Shown one piece after another: positions 7,341 through 15,234 of a DNA stretch of 18,382 nucleotides. Position numbers and translations under genes: made by a program. The stretch lies in NCBI GenBank assembly GCA_910586955.1, contig CAJUMM010000053.1, positions 1 to 18,382 on the forward strand. Reading direction: 5' to 3'. Position 1 is the first letter of the stretch. Every line of letters begins with the position of its first letter. Source of the DNA: an uncultured Lachnospiraceae bacterium. GTDB lineage: Bacteria; Bacillota; Clostridia; Lachnospirales; Lachnospiraceae. The notes under the pieces were generated by a model. That model did not search any database. It was not told the DNA's origin and saw only the letters and a list, made by a program, of their open reading frames with translations.

Positions 7341-8405
7341 TTAAAGGGCCTTTTCTTTTAAAGTTACCGTTACCCAGCCGGTCTCGTAGTTAAATCCCAT
7401 CTCCAGTCCCACCGGCGTGTAGAACATGACTGCCGCCTCCGGGTCTCCCAGGATTTCCAAAAGTTCCTCGTCTGTCAGGTTCTGTACATACTCTACACCG
7501 TCATTCTGGGTCTTGTCCTGGGCCCGGAAACGGATGGCCAAATCCTGGTCAAGCTCCGCCATGTCCTCATAGGGGATCCGCTCTCCCGTCTCCACCCGGA
7601 AATTTATAGCGTCAATCCGGGGCATCTTGCTTTTTTCCTCATACAGATCGTGTTGGAAGACGATGCTTATCTTTTCTTCATCCATGAAAGTTACGTAGCC
7701 GTAGGTGCTGCAGCCTCCCTCATAATCCCGGTAAACCTCCCGGTACTCCTGGGCCGCCTGCCGGATGGCGGCATTGGCAGAATCATATTTATGTTCATCC
7801 TCAGAATCCCGCAGAAGGGGATAAATGCAGTAATAGGAACAGGAATTATCCGAATCGTCCGGGTTTATGGATTCCGTTACCCAGTCTATGCCATAGTCCA
7901 GATCCGTCCGGGTAGCGTCCGTAATGGTCTCATAGTAGGGATCGTTCTCGTCCGGCTCATAGTACCCGTAATCATCATCATAGTCATAATCATAATCATA
8001 ATCGTAATCATCGTCAAAATAGTCCCTGCCGGAATCGAAATCATCCCAAAATCCTGATTCCGGCGCCGTTTCACCGATTTCCATCCCCACTTTCAGAATG
8101 GAATAGAAATAGAAAAGCACCGCAACGATGAGCCCCAGTATCAGGGCCACGGCAGCCGCCACCGCAAACCACATTCCCTTTTTGTTGTTCTTCTCCCTGG
8201 GCGGGCCTGCATAAACCTGGGGATAGGGGGGATATCCCTGGGGAGGCCGGGCCTGGTTATAACCTTGATTCCCCTGGTTCCAGCCCCCATTGGGGGGCGG
8301 ATAGGAAGCCTGGCCCCGGTTTTCATAACCGCAGCTCTGGCAGACCCCATTCTGCATCAATGCCCCGCACCGGGGACAGAAGCCGAAATCACGATTCTCG
8401 CTCAT
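7341..8405 (-). CDS. Zinc-ribbon membrane protein with DUF3298-like C-terminal domain
   Basis: The 354-residue protein starts with a zinc ribbon (Cys10, Cys13, Cys22, Cys25: CPRCG and CQSCG). A Pro/Gly/Tyr/Asn-rich linker follows (about 30-72), then one membrane helix (about 77-104). After that comes an extremely acidic Asp-Tyr tract (about 120-160), partly encoded by a TCATAA hexamer repeat (7984-8007). The remaining ~190 residues look like an extracellular domain of the DUF3298/RsiV C-terminal type: AAIRQAAQEYREVY, then FYTPVGLEMGFNYETGWVTV near the end. That assignment is from pattern memory and is less certain. The ATG overlaps the yfbR stop as ATGA, so the genes are translationally coupled. 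The function is unknown. An envelope-sensing or anti-sigma-like role is only inference. Confidence 0.85.
   Translation of the reverse strand: MSENRDFGFCPRCGALMQNGVCQSCGYENRGQASYPPPNGGWNQGNQGYNQARPPQGYPPYPQVYAGPPREKNNKKGMWFAVAAAVALILGLIVAVLFYFYSILKVGMEIGETAPESGFWDDFDSGRDYFDDDYDYDYDYDYDDDYGYYEPDENDPYYETITDATRTDLDYGIDWVTESINPDDSDNSCSYYCIYPLLRDSEDEHKYDSANAAIRQAAQEYREVYRDYEGGCSTYGYVTFMDEEKISIVFQHDLYEEKSKMPRIDAINFRVETGERIPYEDMAELDQDLAIRFRAQDKTQNDGVEYVQNLTDEELLEILGDPEAAVMFYTPVGLEMGFNYETGWVTVTLKEKAL
7984..8007. repeat. TCATAA hexamer tandem repeat inside the zinc-ribbon gene
   Basis: There are three exact TCATAA units followed by TCGTAA, all in frame, encoding alternating Asp-Tyr on the minus strand. 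Because the unit is six bases, gain or loss of copies keeps the reading frame and only changes the length of the acidic tract. Confidence 0.85.
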
Positions 8406-8992
8406 TGTTCTCCTCCTGTAAGTTCATCCAGATTTTTTCCGTAGGAGTCCATAAAATACTTAAGAAACAGCTCCGTTTCCTCCACTCCCATGCTCTGTAT
8501 ATGATTCAGGGCCATCTCCCTGGCCCGGACAAATTCCCGGTTTCCCGCCTGCTCCTCCTCCACACACTTTATGTAGGCGGAGAGCTTGTCAGCCGCCTTC
8601 ACCAGCTTCCAGAGATAAGCATCCTCCGGCTGTTTTTCAAAAACTCCCCGGTAAGCCTCCTGCATCTCTGCCGGCAGCATGTCCAGAAGGGTTCTGGAAG
8701 CTTTCTTTTCAATGTCCTTGTAAGTATTTTTGATCTGTACGTTATAGTACTTAATGGGTGTGGGCATATCGCCGGTAATAATCTCCGTGGCGTCATGGTA
8801 AATGCCCAGAACTGCCGCCTTCTCCGCATCCAGCTCCTTTCCCAGGAAGGTATTCCCGATCACCGCCAGGGCATGGGCAATCATAGATACCTCCAGGCTG
8901 TGCTCACTTAAGTTCTCACTTCTGGAATTGCGCATCAGCGCCCAGCGGCCAATGTACTTCATCCGGGACATCATGGCAAAAAAACTATTCAT
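8402..8992 (-). CDS. yfbR: 5'-deoxynucleotidase of the YfbR family (HD domain)
   Basis: The 196-residue HD-domain phosphohydrolase removes the 5' phosphate from deoxyribonucleoside monophosphates and so helps set the nucleotide pool. Compared with E. coli YfbR (Arg18, Trp19, His33, His68, Asp69, Asp137), the matching residues here are Arg16-Trp17 (IGRWALMRN), His31 (SEHSLEV), His66-Asp67 (YHDATEI) and Asp135 (AADKLSAY). All metal ligands and the phosphate/sugar contacts are therefore kept. I chose the ATG at 8990-8992 because it overlaps the previous stop as ATGA and gives the family length. A frame extending 22 codons further has no ribosome site. The stop in turn overlaps the next start as ATGA. 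Confidence 0.94.
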   Translation of the reverse strand: MNSFFAMMSRMKYIGRWALMRNSRSENLSEHSLEVSMIAHALAVIGNTFLGKELDAEKAAVLGIYHDATEIITGDMPTPIKYYNVQIKNTYKDIEKKASRTLLDMLPAEMQEAYRGVFEKQPEDAYLWKLVKAADKLSAYIKCVEEEQAGNREFVRAREMALNHIQSMGVEETELFLKYFMDSYGKNLDELTGGEQ

Positions 8993-9699
8993 TTCCCTTT
9001 GTTCCTCTTCTTCTTTTCCCGTATCCGGCAGATATTGCTGGCAAAAAAGCTGCTGCATTTTTTCACATACCGCTGAAATTCCGGCCAGAAAATATAGTAT
9101 TCCTTTCCCCAGGAAGAGATCTGTAGATACTCTCCCACAATGCCCGTAACCACTACGAAATGTCCCGCCGTCTCCGCAGCCGGAAAATACTCTCCGTTTT
9201 CCAGCCTGTAGAAAGTTACCTTCTTCTTCCTCAAAAAAGGCGGAAAATTGGGACCAACTGCCAGAATCACCGGAATATCCTGCCGAAGCATAGCTTCTAT
9301 CCGGGGCAGAATCTGGCCAAAGCGCAGTCCCCAGCTGGCCCTAAAGTCCATCCGGTAATGCCGGAAATACCGGTTCATGCTCACGGGAAGCAGAAATCCT
9401 GGAATCCCGAATCCTGGGATAATGGGAAAATAACGTTTCCTAAGCTTGGCCAGATAGCGCTCATAGCGGGGCAGGGAGAGAAGGCCGTCCTCCCGGAGCA
9501 TCCCATAAAACAGATCCGTCTCGCACTCTGTCCGGTGCAGGCCCAAGTAGAGCAGGACATCTCCCGCTCCCACCACGCCGCAGCCGTACCTGCGCATCAT
9601 GAATCCGGCAGACCAGTTCTGGTTACCTCCAAAGGAATCGCCTGTCTGGGCTTTCACAGAAAGATAGGGATATCTCAAACCGCAACGTCTGTTTTCCAT
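8989..9699 (-). CDS. Putative papain-like (C39-like) cysteine peptidase-fold protein
   Basis: The 236-residue protein has no recognised product name. Its layout resembles papain-like/C39-like peptidases. NQNWSAGFMMRRYGCGVVGAGDVLLYLG gives a candidate nucleophile Cys40 in a GCGxxGAxD context, preceded by a Gln27-Asn28-Trp29 that could supply the oxyanion residue. AGHFVVVTGIVGE supplies His180, and ISSWGKEY supplies a Ser196-Trp197-Gly198 where papains have Asn-Ser-Trp-Gly. There is no signal peptide, no lipobox and no strong membrane helix, so it is probably cytoplasmic. The C-terminus is Lys/Arg-rich. A clear AAGGAG site lies 7 nt before the ATG. It is first in the operon with yfbR, the zinc-ribbon gene and nfo. 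The peptidase reading is a motif-based inference. Confidence 0.6.
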   Translation of the reverse strand: MENRRCGLRYPYLSVKAQTGDSFGGNQNWSAGFMMRRYGCGVVGAGDVLLYLGLHRTECETDLFYGMLREDGLLSLPRYERYLAKLRKRYFPIIPGFGIPGFLLPVSMNRYFRHYRMDFRASWGLRFGQILPRIEAMLRQDIPVILAVGPNFPPFLRKKKVTFYRLENGEYFPAAETAGHFVVVTGIVGEYLQISSWGKEYYIFWPEFQRYVKKCSSFFASNICRIREKKKRNKGK

Positions 9700-9754
9700 A
9701 GAGTTCTCCTTTATCTCTTACGTTTCCCCTGCCTGATACAGGATCTCTGACAAA

Positions 9755-9783
9755 AGTATACCACAAAAAGAAAAGGCTGTCAT
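9755..9783 (-). promoter_or_regulatory. Promoter of the papain-like/yfbR/zinc-ribbon/nfo operon
   Basis: On the minus strand the -35 box ATGACA (9778-9783, 5 of 6) and the -10 box TATACT (9755-9760, 5 of 6) are 17 bp apart. The promoter starts 11 nt after the miaB stop, and no terminator hairpin separates the two units. Confidence 0.8.
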
Positions 9784-9794
9784 CTGCAATCCGG

Positions 9795-11240
9795 TCAAAC
9801 TGCCCTTCCCATATAATAAAATCCCCTGCACTCCTCCAGCCGCACCGGGAGCAGCTTTCCAATCCGGGAAGCCTCCCCAGGAAAATGTACCAGAAGATTG
9901 TTGCTCATTCTCCCGGTGAGATATCCGGGAAGATGTTCATTGAGCTCCTCCGCCAGCACTTCCTGGACGGTTCCCTCAAAGCCTAAAGCACGCTCCCTGG
10001 CAATACGCTGTACCTCCGGCAGCAGCCGGGAAAAGCGGTCCTTAACTTCCTCTTCTCCCACCTGCTCCTCCATGGACGCCGCAGGCGTCCCGGTCCGTTT
10101 GGAATAGATAAAAGTATAGGCATTGTCATATCCCACCGTTCTCACCACATCCAGGGTATCCTCAAAATCTTCCTCCGTCTCACCGGGAAATCCCACAATG
10201 ATATCCGTAGTCAGGGAGATGCCGGGAATTTCCTTCCGGATCCTTCCGGCCAGTTCCAGATACTGTTCCTTGGTATATTTCCGGTTCATTTTCTCCAGAA
10301 TCCGGGTACTCCCCGACTGAAGCGGAAGGTGAAGATGCCGGCAGATCTTCCGGGACTCCTTCATCACCTGTATCAGTTCCTCCGACAAATCCTTGGGATG
10401 GGAGGTCATAAAACGGATTCTCCGGATCCCCTCGATCTCTTCCACTTTGCGCAGGAGCCAGGCGAAATTTACAGGATCTGGAAGGTTTTTTCCATAGGAA
10501 TTAACATTCTGTCCAAGAAGCATCACTTCCACCACACCCTCTGCCGCCAGCCTTTCAATTTCCCGGAGAATCTCTCCCGGCTCCCGGCTGCGCTCTCTCC
10601 CCCGGACATAGGGGACGATGCAGTAGCTGCAGAAATTGTTGCAGCCAAACATTATATTTACCCCGGATTTAAAGGGATATTTCCGGTCTACAGGAAGATC
10701 CTCCACAATCTCTTCCGTGTTCTCCCAGATATCCACCACCTGGCCCCTTTCCTCCAGTCTCTTGGCCAAAAGCTCCGCCAGCTTGAAAATATTGTGGGTC
10801 CCGAAAATCAGATCTACAAATTTATAACTCTCTTCCAGCCGTCTCACTACCTCCGGCTCCTGCATCATGCAGCCGCAGAGGGCAATCATCATCCGGGGCC
10901 TTATTTTTTTCTCGTGCTTTAACCGTCCCAGATGCCCGTAGACCTTCAGATTGGCATTCTCCCGGACCGTACATGTGTTGTAAATCACGAAATCCGCCTG
11001 TTCCTCCGCCGCTTCCCCATACCCAATCTGCTCCAAAATCCCGGACAGTTTCTCCGAATCCCTGGCGTTCATCTGGCAGCCAAAGGTGGTCACATGGAAG
11101 GTGAGAGGCCGGCCCAGCTCTTCCTCCTGCTGCTGCAGGAGCTTCCGGCACTTTGCCATAAAATAATACTGCCGGGCCGGCTCCTCTGCCGGCGGCGCTA
11201 AACTTAAATCTATGTTATTTAAATCTATTTCTTGATACAT
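9795..11240 (-). CDS. miaB: tRNA-2-methylthio-N6-dimethylallyladenosine synthase
   Basis: MiaB is a radical-SAM methylthiotransferase that adds a methylthio group to i6A37 of tRNAs reading UNN codons. The 481-residue protein has a ~45-residue N-terminal lead, common in Clostridia. The MTTase domain follows with cluster ligands Cys55 (TFGCQMN), Cys90 (NTCTVREN) and Cys124 (CGCMMQ), then the radical-SAM core with Cys200, Cys204 and Cys207 (GCNNFCSYCIVPYVRGRERSR) and a C-terminal TRAM domain (about 415-480). The ATPYTFG-independent LPLQSGS and TDIIVGFPGETEEDF motifs are typical of MiaB rather than RimO or MtaB. An AAAGGAG lies 13 nt before the ATG, a longer gap than usual. It lies 67 nt downstream of a decayed gene whose promoter may drive it. 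I saw no convincing promoter in that gap. Confidence 0.96.
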   Translation of the reverse strand: MYQEIDLNNIDLSLAPPAEEPARQYYFMAKCRKLLQQQEEELGRPLTFHVTTFGCQMNARDSEKLSGILEQIGYGEAAEEQADFVIYNTCTVRENANLKVYGHLGRLKHEKKIRPRMMIALCGCMMQEPEVVRRLEESYKFVDLIFGTHNIFKLAELLAKRLEERGQVVDIWENTEEIVEDLPVDRKYPFKSGVNIMFGCNNFCSYCIVPYVRGRERSREPGEILREIERLAAEGVVEVMLLGQNVNSYGKNLPDPVNFAWLLRKVEEIEGIRRIRFMTSHPKDLSEELIQVMKESRKICRHLHLPLQSGSTRILEKMNRKYTKEQYLELAGRIRKEIPGISLTTDIIVGFPGETEEDFEDTLDVVRTVGYDNAYTFIYSKRTGTPAASMEEQVGEEEVKDRFSRLLPEVQRIARERALGFEGTVQEVLAEELNEHLPGYLTGRMSNNLLVHFPGEASRIGKLLPVRLEECRGFYYMGRAV

Positions 11241-11307
11241 TTCTCTTGACTTTCTCCTTTAAATGTCATATACTCGAAATAAGAAATGAGTTTTTAACCG
11301 TACGGCC

Positions 11308-11755
11308 TTATGGCTCAAGCGGGGTACTCGTTTCTTTTTTTATGTTTACAATATCATATAGATACAACTTCATATTCTCCGCATGCCTTATCAAAAGCTC
11401 CACATGAAAGATATTATAACGTAAAACTTCTCCATCGTCATCAAAAACCGGAAGGGCAAACCGAGAATCATATCGATACCATCCAAATCTGGCATTTTTA
11501 TCATGTTTTTGGGCAAGATTTTCCCGAAATCTTTTATTCTCTGCAATCTTAATCATTTCAGTCATCTGGAAGCTCATTGCCTATGTATATGATTTCTTTA
11601 CTTTCAGCGATTTCTACAAATTCTCCAACATATCGCTTTAAATACTGCTCAACCTCATCCCAATCAATATTCTGCCTGCCTCTAAACCGTATGTCATTTA
11701 TTACTACGATCTGATTTCCCTTCATATTTTTTAAAATTCTTACGTTTCTCTCCAT
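11308..11755 (-). pseudogene. Remnant of a phage-type BECR-fold nuclease-domain gene, frameshifted with internal deletion
   Basis: Two overlapping frames cover one apparent gene. The first (11558-11755, 65 codons, starting MERNVRILKNMKGNQIVVIN and ending IYIGNELPDD) has an AGGAG site and a near-consensus promoter. The second (start at 11577, 89 codons, with GWYRYDSRFALPVFDDDGEV and ending KKETSTPLEP) has no proper ribosome site. From memory, both halves match successive parts of one protein family: small nuclease-like domains (Barnase/EndoU/ColicinE5-RelE type) carried by Firmicute phages and mobile elements. In those proteins a Lys/Ala-rich stretch of about 30 residues joins the halves. Here it is missing, and the frame changes at about 11555-11577. 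I therefore read it as a decayed gene. A genuine two-gene pair is the alternative. Confidence 0.5.
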
Positions 11756-11782
11756 AATATCTCCTTGTAAAATATGTCCCTA

Positions 11783-11811
11783 ATTATACTGCAAATCCGG
11801 CAATTTTTCAA
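11783..11811 (-). promoter_or_regulatory. Near-consensus promoter reading towards the nuclease remnant and miaB
   Basis: On the minus strand the -35 box TTGAAA (11806-11811, 5 of 6) and the perfect -10 box TATAAT (11783-11788) are separated by 17 bp. The only intact gene downstream on that strand is miaB. Confidence 0.85.
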
Positions 11812-11834
11812 TGGCCCGGCCTGTGAATTTCCCA

Positions 11835-11863
11835 TTGCCTCCCCCCTGTTTTTCTGCTATAAT
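11835..11863 (+). promoter_or_regulatory. Promoter of the PilZ gene
   Basis: TTGCCT (11835-11840), a 17-bp spacer and a perfect TATAAT (11858-11863). Transcription would start near 11870. That leaves too short a leader for the ATG at 11880 but a suitable one for the ATG at 11916. It lies back to back with the promoter at 11783-11811. Confidence 0.8.
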
Positions 11864-11915
11864 GGGCGTTAAGGATAAAATGAACCAATCTAAAAAGCAG
11901 GGAGGCGTCTGCATT

Positions 11916-12551
11916 ATGGAAATACTGAAAAACTGTCGAAAAGCAGAGATTTATACAACCGGCAACGAGCTGCTGGCCACAGCGGAAGTGTTCCGGGATC
12001 TGTCTGACAATGTCTGGCTGTCCGTACCCACTGATTTTCCACTGGAAGAACACGATTCTTTTCTGATCACCTTTTTTGATCCCGTTTCCGGGCTGATTTT
12101 CAGCCGCTGTACTTTAAGCAAATCCGATCAGGGTTCCGAAGAAAAGGAAGCCCTGCTCTGCAAGATTGAGGAGATTATGGAAAGCAGGCAGCGCAGGCAG
12201 GATCTGAAGCTCTCTCTGGAAATCCCCCTGGAAATGTTTTTCATCCATCCGGCCTCCGGCATTCCCGGCATCCCGGATATGATTACGGCAACTACCCGCA
12301 ACATCAGCGCCGGAGGCGTATACTTTATCTGCCAATACGCCATTCCTGTAGATGCGGAACTCCAGTTTCAGCTCCGTGGGGCTTCCAAACCCCTGACCCT
12401 CACCGCCAAAGTGCTGCGCCAGGAGTCCCTGCCCCCTGTAAAAGATGTTCCCCAGCACGGCCACGGATGCCGGTTTATCGATCTGAGACCCCAGAGCGAA
12501 ACCGTTCTGCGCAACTATATTTTCCGCCAGGAACGCCAGAAACGCTTCTAA
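11916..12551 (+). CDS. PilZ-domain protein, candidate cyclic di-GMP effector
   Basis: The 211-residue cytoplasmic protein has a YcgR-like N-terminal beta domain (about 1-85) and a C-terminal PilZ domain (about 90-208). The (D/N)xSxxG motif is NISAGG at 129-134, and GCRFIDL (184-190) and a basic C-terminal helix follow as in the family. The N-terminal binding motif RxxxR reads as Arg94-Gln-Asp-Leu-Lys98, so the second arginine is a lysine, although Arg91 and Arg93 are nearby. Cyclic di-GMP binding is therefore likely but not certain. I chose the ATG at 11916 because GGGAGG lies about 10 nt upstream. The in-frame ATG at 11880 would leave a leader of only ~10 nt. It is the only complete plus-strand gene, convergent with the histidine kinase, and shares the area with a cyclic di-GMP synthesis/degradation enzyme. 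Confidence 0.88.
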   Translation: MEILKNCRKAEIYTTGNELLATAEVFRDLSDNVWLSVPTDFPLEEHDSFLITFFDPVSGLIFSRCTLSKSDQGSEEKEALLCKIEEIMESRQRRQDLKLSLEIPLEMFFIHPASGIPGIPDMITATTRNISAGGVYFICQYAIPVDAELQFQLRGASKPLTLTAKVLRQESLPPVKDVPQHGHGCRFIDLRPQSETVLRNYIFRQERQKRF

Positions 12552-12572
12552 AAATTTTGTACCGTATAAATC

Positions 12573-12617
12573 AGGGCTTCTGCAGAAATCTTTCTGCAGA
12601 AGCCCTCTTTCTTTTTA
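12573..12617 (+). terminator. Rho-independent terminator after the PilZ gene
   Basis: A perfect 15-bp stem (12573-12587 with 12592-12606, AGGGCTTCTGCAGAA and its complement) closes a 4-nt loop, ATCT. The T-rich run CTTTCTTTTT follows. On the minus strand the sequence after the stem is only moderately T-rich, so it is mainly a plus-strand terminator, though it may also limit the convergent kinase transcript. Confidence 0.93.
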
Positions 12618-12628
12618 TCCGGAACTCA

Positions 12629-15193
12629 TTACATCCCCATATGCTTTCTTAATTGCCTGCAAACCTCCTTGATGTCAATGGGCTTCGCAATATGGGCATT
12701 CATACCACAGTCCAGGCATCTCTGGATATCCTCTGCAAAGGCATCCGCAGTCATAGCAATAATGGGAATCTTCTTTGCATCGGGATGATCCAGGGCCCGG
12801 ATAGCCGTTGCCGCCTCGTATCCGGTCATAACCGGCATGCGGATATCCATAAGAATCACATCGTAGGTTCCCTCAGGAGCCTGCCGGAACTTATCCACGC
12901 ATATCTGGCCGTTCTCCGCCCAATCCAGTTCCAATCCCAGATCCGAGAGAAGAGCCTCCGCAATTTCCCAGTTCAGCTCATTATCCTCCGCCAGAAGCAC
13001 CCGCTTTCCGGTAAAGTCGTTCTCCACCTCTTCCGGAATATCCAGGATCTCCCCTTCCTCTTCGGCGTAAGCCCGCAGTCCATAGTAAAGGGTAGATTTA
13101 AACAAGGGTTTGGAAATAAAGCCCGTAATGCCTGCACTGCGTGCACTCTCTTCAATCTCACTCCAGTCATAGGCGGAAATCAGAAGAATGGGAATATCAT
13201 CGCCCAAATGCCTGCGGATTTCCCTGGCTGTCTCAATTCCGTCCATGCCGGGAAGCTTCCAGTCCAGAAGGATAATGTGATAGTCATCCCTTTTGGTGTG
13301 ATGCTCCACAATCATCTGAACGGCTGTCTCTCCGTCATAGGTCCATTCCGCCTGGACGCCGGTGGCCTTTAAGGCTCCTACCGTACTCTCGCAGAGCTGT
13401 TTGTCATCGTCCACCACCAGCATCTTCCAGGCCGGAAGCACCATATCCACCTCGGTCACATCTGCCTTTTCGAGCTCCAGGGTAATATAGAAGGTAGTTC
13501 CCTTCCCCTGCTCGCTCTCCAGTTTAATGGTCCCTCCCATAGCATCCACAATGTACTTGGTAATGGCCATTCCGAGACCGCTGCCTTCTGTGTGGTGAAC
13601 CCGCTTATCATCCTCCCTGCTGAAGGACTCAAAAATCTTCTCCTGGTATTCTTTGGACATGCCGATACCCGTATCCCGGATTTCAAGCATCAGGCGCACA
13701 TGGGTATCTCGCTCCGGAATGGCTTCCTCACACATGGACACATGAATGCTCCCCTCCTCCGGCGTAAATTTCACCGCATTGGAGAGCACGTTTAGGAGAA
13801 CCTGGTTGAGGCGTACACCGTCACAATAGACATTCTCCACATCAATGTCATGGATAAACACGTCAAAGTTCTGCCGCTTGGCCTTCACCTGGGGCTGCAC
13901 AATACAGACAATGCTGTCCATCACTTCCCGGAGGGAAACCAGATCCAGGTTCAGGGTCATTTTGCCGCTTTCAATCTTAGACATATCCAGGACGTCATTA
14001 ATCAGTCCCAAAAGATGCCGGCTGGAGAGGGATATTTTTTTCAGACAATTCTGTACCTGGGCCGGATCGTCCATATTTGCCGTGGCAATGGCGGTCATTC
14101 CCACAATGGCATTCATAGGCGTCCGGATATCGTGGCTCATACTGGAGAGAAATTCGCTCTTGGCCTGGTTGGCATGTTCCGCGCTCTGCCGGGCCTCCTT
14201 GAGCTCCAAAATCTGCTGTCTCGCCATCTGGAAGTAAACCACAAAAATAAACAGAAGTACCACCAGGAGAATGGCACAGCCCCCCAAGGAGACAGCCATC
14301 CAGCGCTCGCTCATATGATCCACAATCTCATCCAGGGTACCGTAAGGCAGCTCTGTGATCAGATACCACTCCGTATAAGGCAGAACGGTACAGTAGAGGT
14401 GGCGCCGCTCCTCACTGGTGGAAATCACCATGGAGAAATCCTTTTTTTCAGCCATGGATTCCCTTAAATCCTCAATCAGATGTTCCCGTTCCTCCTGGGG
14501 ACGATTTTCCATAGCCGCCTGTACACGCTCAAAATAGTTTTCCCGGAAAGCATCCCCGCTGCGGATAACAAAAGTTCCGTCCCTGCGGATTACATGGGAA
14601 TCCACCAGGCTGTTTCCCCCATCCAAAGCAAGAATATTTTTAATATCGCTTGTCTCAAGGCCTGCCACCAGGGCAACGCTTCTGGTACCGTCCTTCATCA
14701 GGTACGATGCGGGAACTCCAAAAAGCAGGATCCGGTCTTCCGTCTCACTGGAACCGGAAGCTGCCTTTCTATCCCCCTTTTTCAGGGAAGCCAGGAAGGG
14801 TTCCGGATCCATTGCCTTAATCTGGCTTCCGTAGAGCATCTCAAACTCTCCGTCTTTGGAATAGAGAGCCAGGTATTTAAGCCCCCTTCCCTTGGCATTT
14901 TCAATGAGAGCCTTTCTCGTCTCTTCCATATCCCTGCTCCCATAGGAAGGCACCATGTCTGCCACGTCCGTCACCCGCGACATGCTGTACTCAATGGTAG
15001 TGCCAAAATGCAGTACAATCCGCTCGTTGAGGCCGCGCATATAGATCGTACCCACCTGGCCTATCATCTCTGAATTGCTGCGCTCCATAAAGAAGAGCAG
15101 ATAGGAAAAGATCCCCACGCATAAAATACACATAACCACCAGGCTGCTCCACAAAAAGCGGGTGGTTTTATTTTTTTCCCCTGTCTTACTCAA
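12629..15193 (-). CDS. Hybrid sensor histidine kinase with two receiver domains
   Basis: This inner-membrane signalling protein is 859 residues if counted from an ATG at 15208, and that numbering is used here. Domains in order are: membrane helix 1 (about 18-40), a ~260-residue extracellular Cache-like sensor, helix 2 (about 303-326), a HisKA helix with phospho-acceptor His359 (SHDIRTPMNAIVG), an ATPase domain with the N box (NQVLLNVLSNAVKF), DTGIGM and GSGLGMA, receiver 1 with Asp649 (LLDWKLPGMDG) and Lys700, and receiver 2 with Asp788 (LMDIRMPVMTG) and Lys842. There is no Hpt domain, so phosphate must leave through another protein. I prefer the TTG at 15191-15193 as start: GGGAGG lies 7 nt upstream, and that site includes the in-frame ATG at 15206-15208, which has only a weak site of its own. 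It follows the REC-HD-GYP-GGDEF gene by ~40 nt in one operon. Confidence 0.95.
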   Translation of the reverse strand: MSKTGEKNKTTRFLWSSLVVMCILCVGIFSYLLFFMERSNSEMIGQVGTIYMRGLNERIVLHFGTTIEYSMSRVTDVADMVPSYGSRDMEETRKALIENAKGRGLKYLALYSKDGEFEMLYGSQIKAMDPEPFLASLKKGDRKAASGSSETEDRILLFGVPASYLMKDGTRSVALVAGLETSDIKNILALDGGNSLVDSHVIRRDGTFVIRSGDAFRENYFERVQAAMENRPQEEREHLIEDLRESMAEKKDFSMVISTSEERRHLYCTVLPYTEWYLITELPYGTLDEIVDHMSERWMAVSLGGCAILLVVLLFIFVVYFQMARQQILELKEARQSAEHANQAKSEFLSSMSHDIRTPMNAIVGMTAIATANMDDPAQVQNCLKKISLSSRHLLGLINDVLDMSKIESGKMTLNLDLVSLREVMDSIVCIVQPQVKAKRQNFDVFIHDIDVENVYCDGVRLNQVLLNVLSNAVKFTPEEGSIHVSMCEEAIPERDTHVRLMLEIRDTGIGMSKEYQEKIFESFSREDDKRVHHTEGSGLGMAITKYIVDAMGGTIKLESEQGKGTTFYITLELEKADVTEVDMVLPAWKMLVVDDDKQLCESTVGALKATGVQAEWTYDGETAVQMIVEHHTKRDDYHIILLDWKLPGMDGIETAREIRRHLGDDIPILLISAYDWSEIEESARSAGITGFISKPLFKSTLYYGLRAYAEEEGEILDIPEEVENDFTGKRVLLAEDNELNWEIAEALLSDLGLELDWAENGQICVDKFRQAPEGTYDVILMDIRMPVMTGYEAATAIRALDHPDAKKIPIIAMTADAFAEDIQRCLDCGMNAHIAKPIDIKEVCRQLRKHMGM

Positions 15194-15234
15194 AAGAATT
15201 CCTCCCATTTACCTAAGTATTCTGCAGGATTATC

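Noticed and set aside
7971..8015. Short regular repeats as a CRISPR array
   Set aside because: The unit is six bases with no spacers, lies inside a coding frame and encodes Asp-Tyr.
9720..9755. Hairpin CCTG-ATA-CAGG as terminator of miaB
   Set aside because: The stem is only 4 bp, there is no T-run, and it lies downstream of the next promoter.
11265..11310. Terminator hairpin between the nuclease remnant and miaB
   Set aside because: Only a short CCGTACGG palindrome without loop and weak GGC/GCC pairing are present, with no convincing stem plus T-run.
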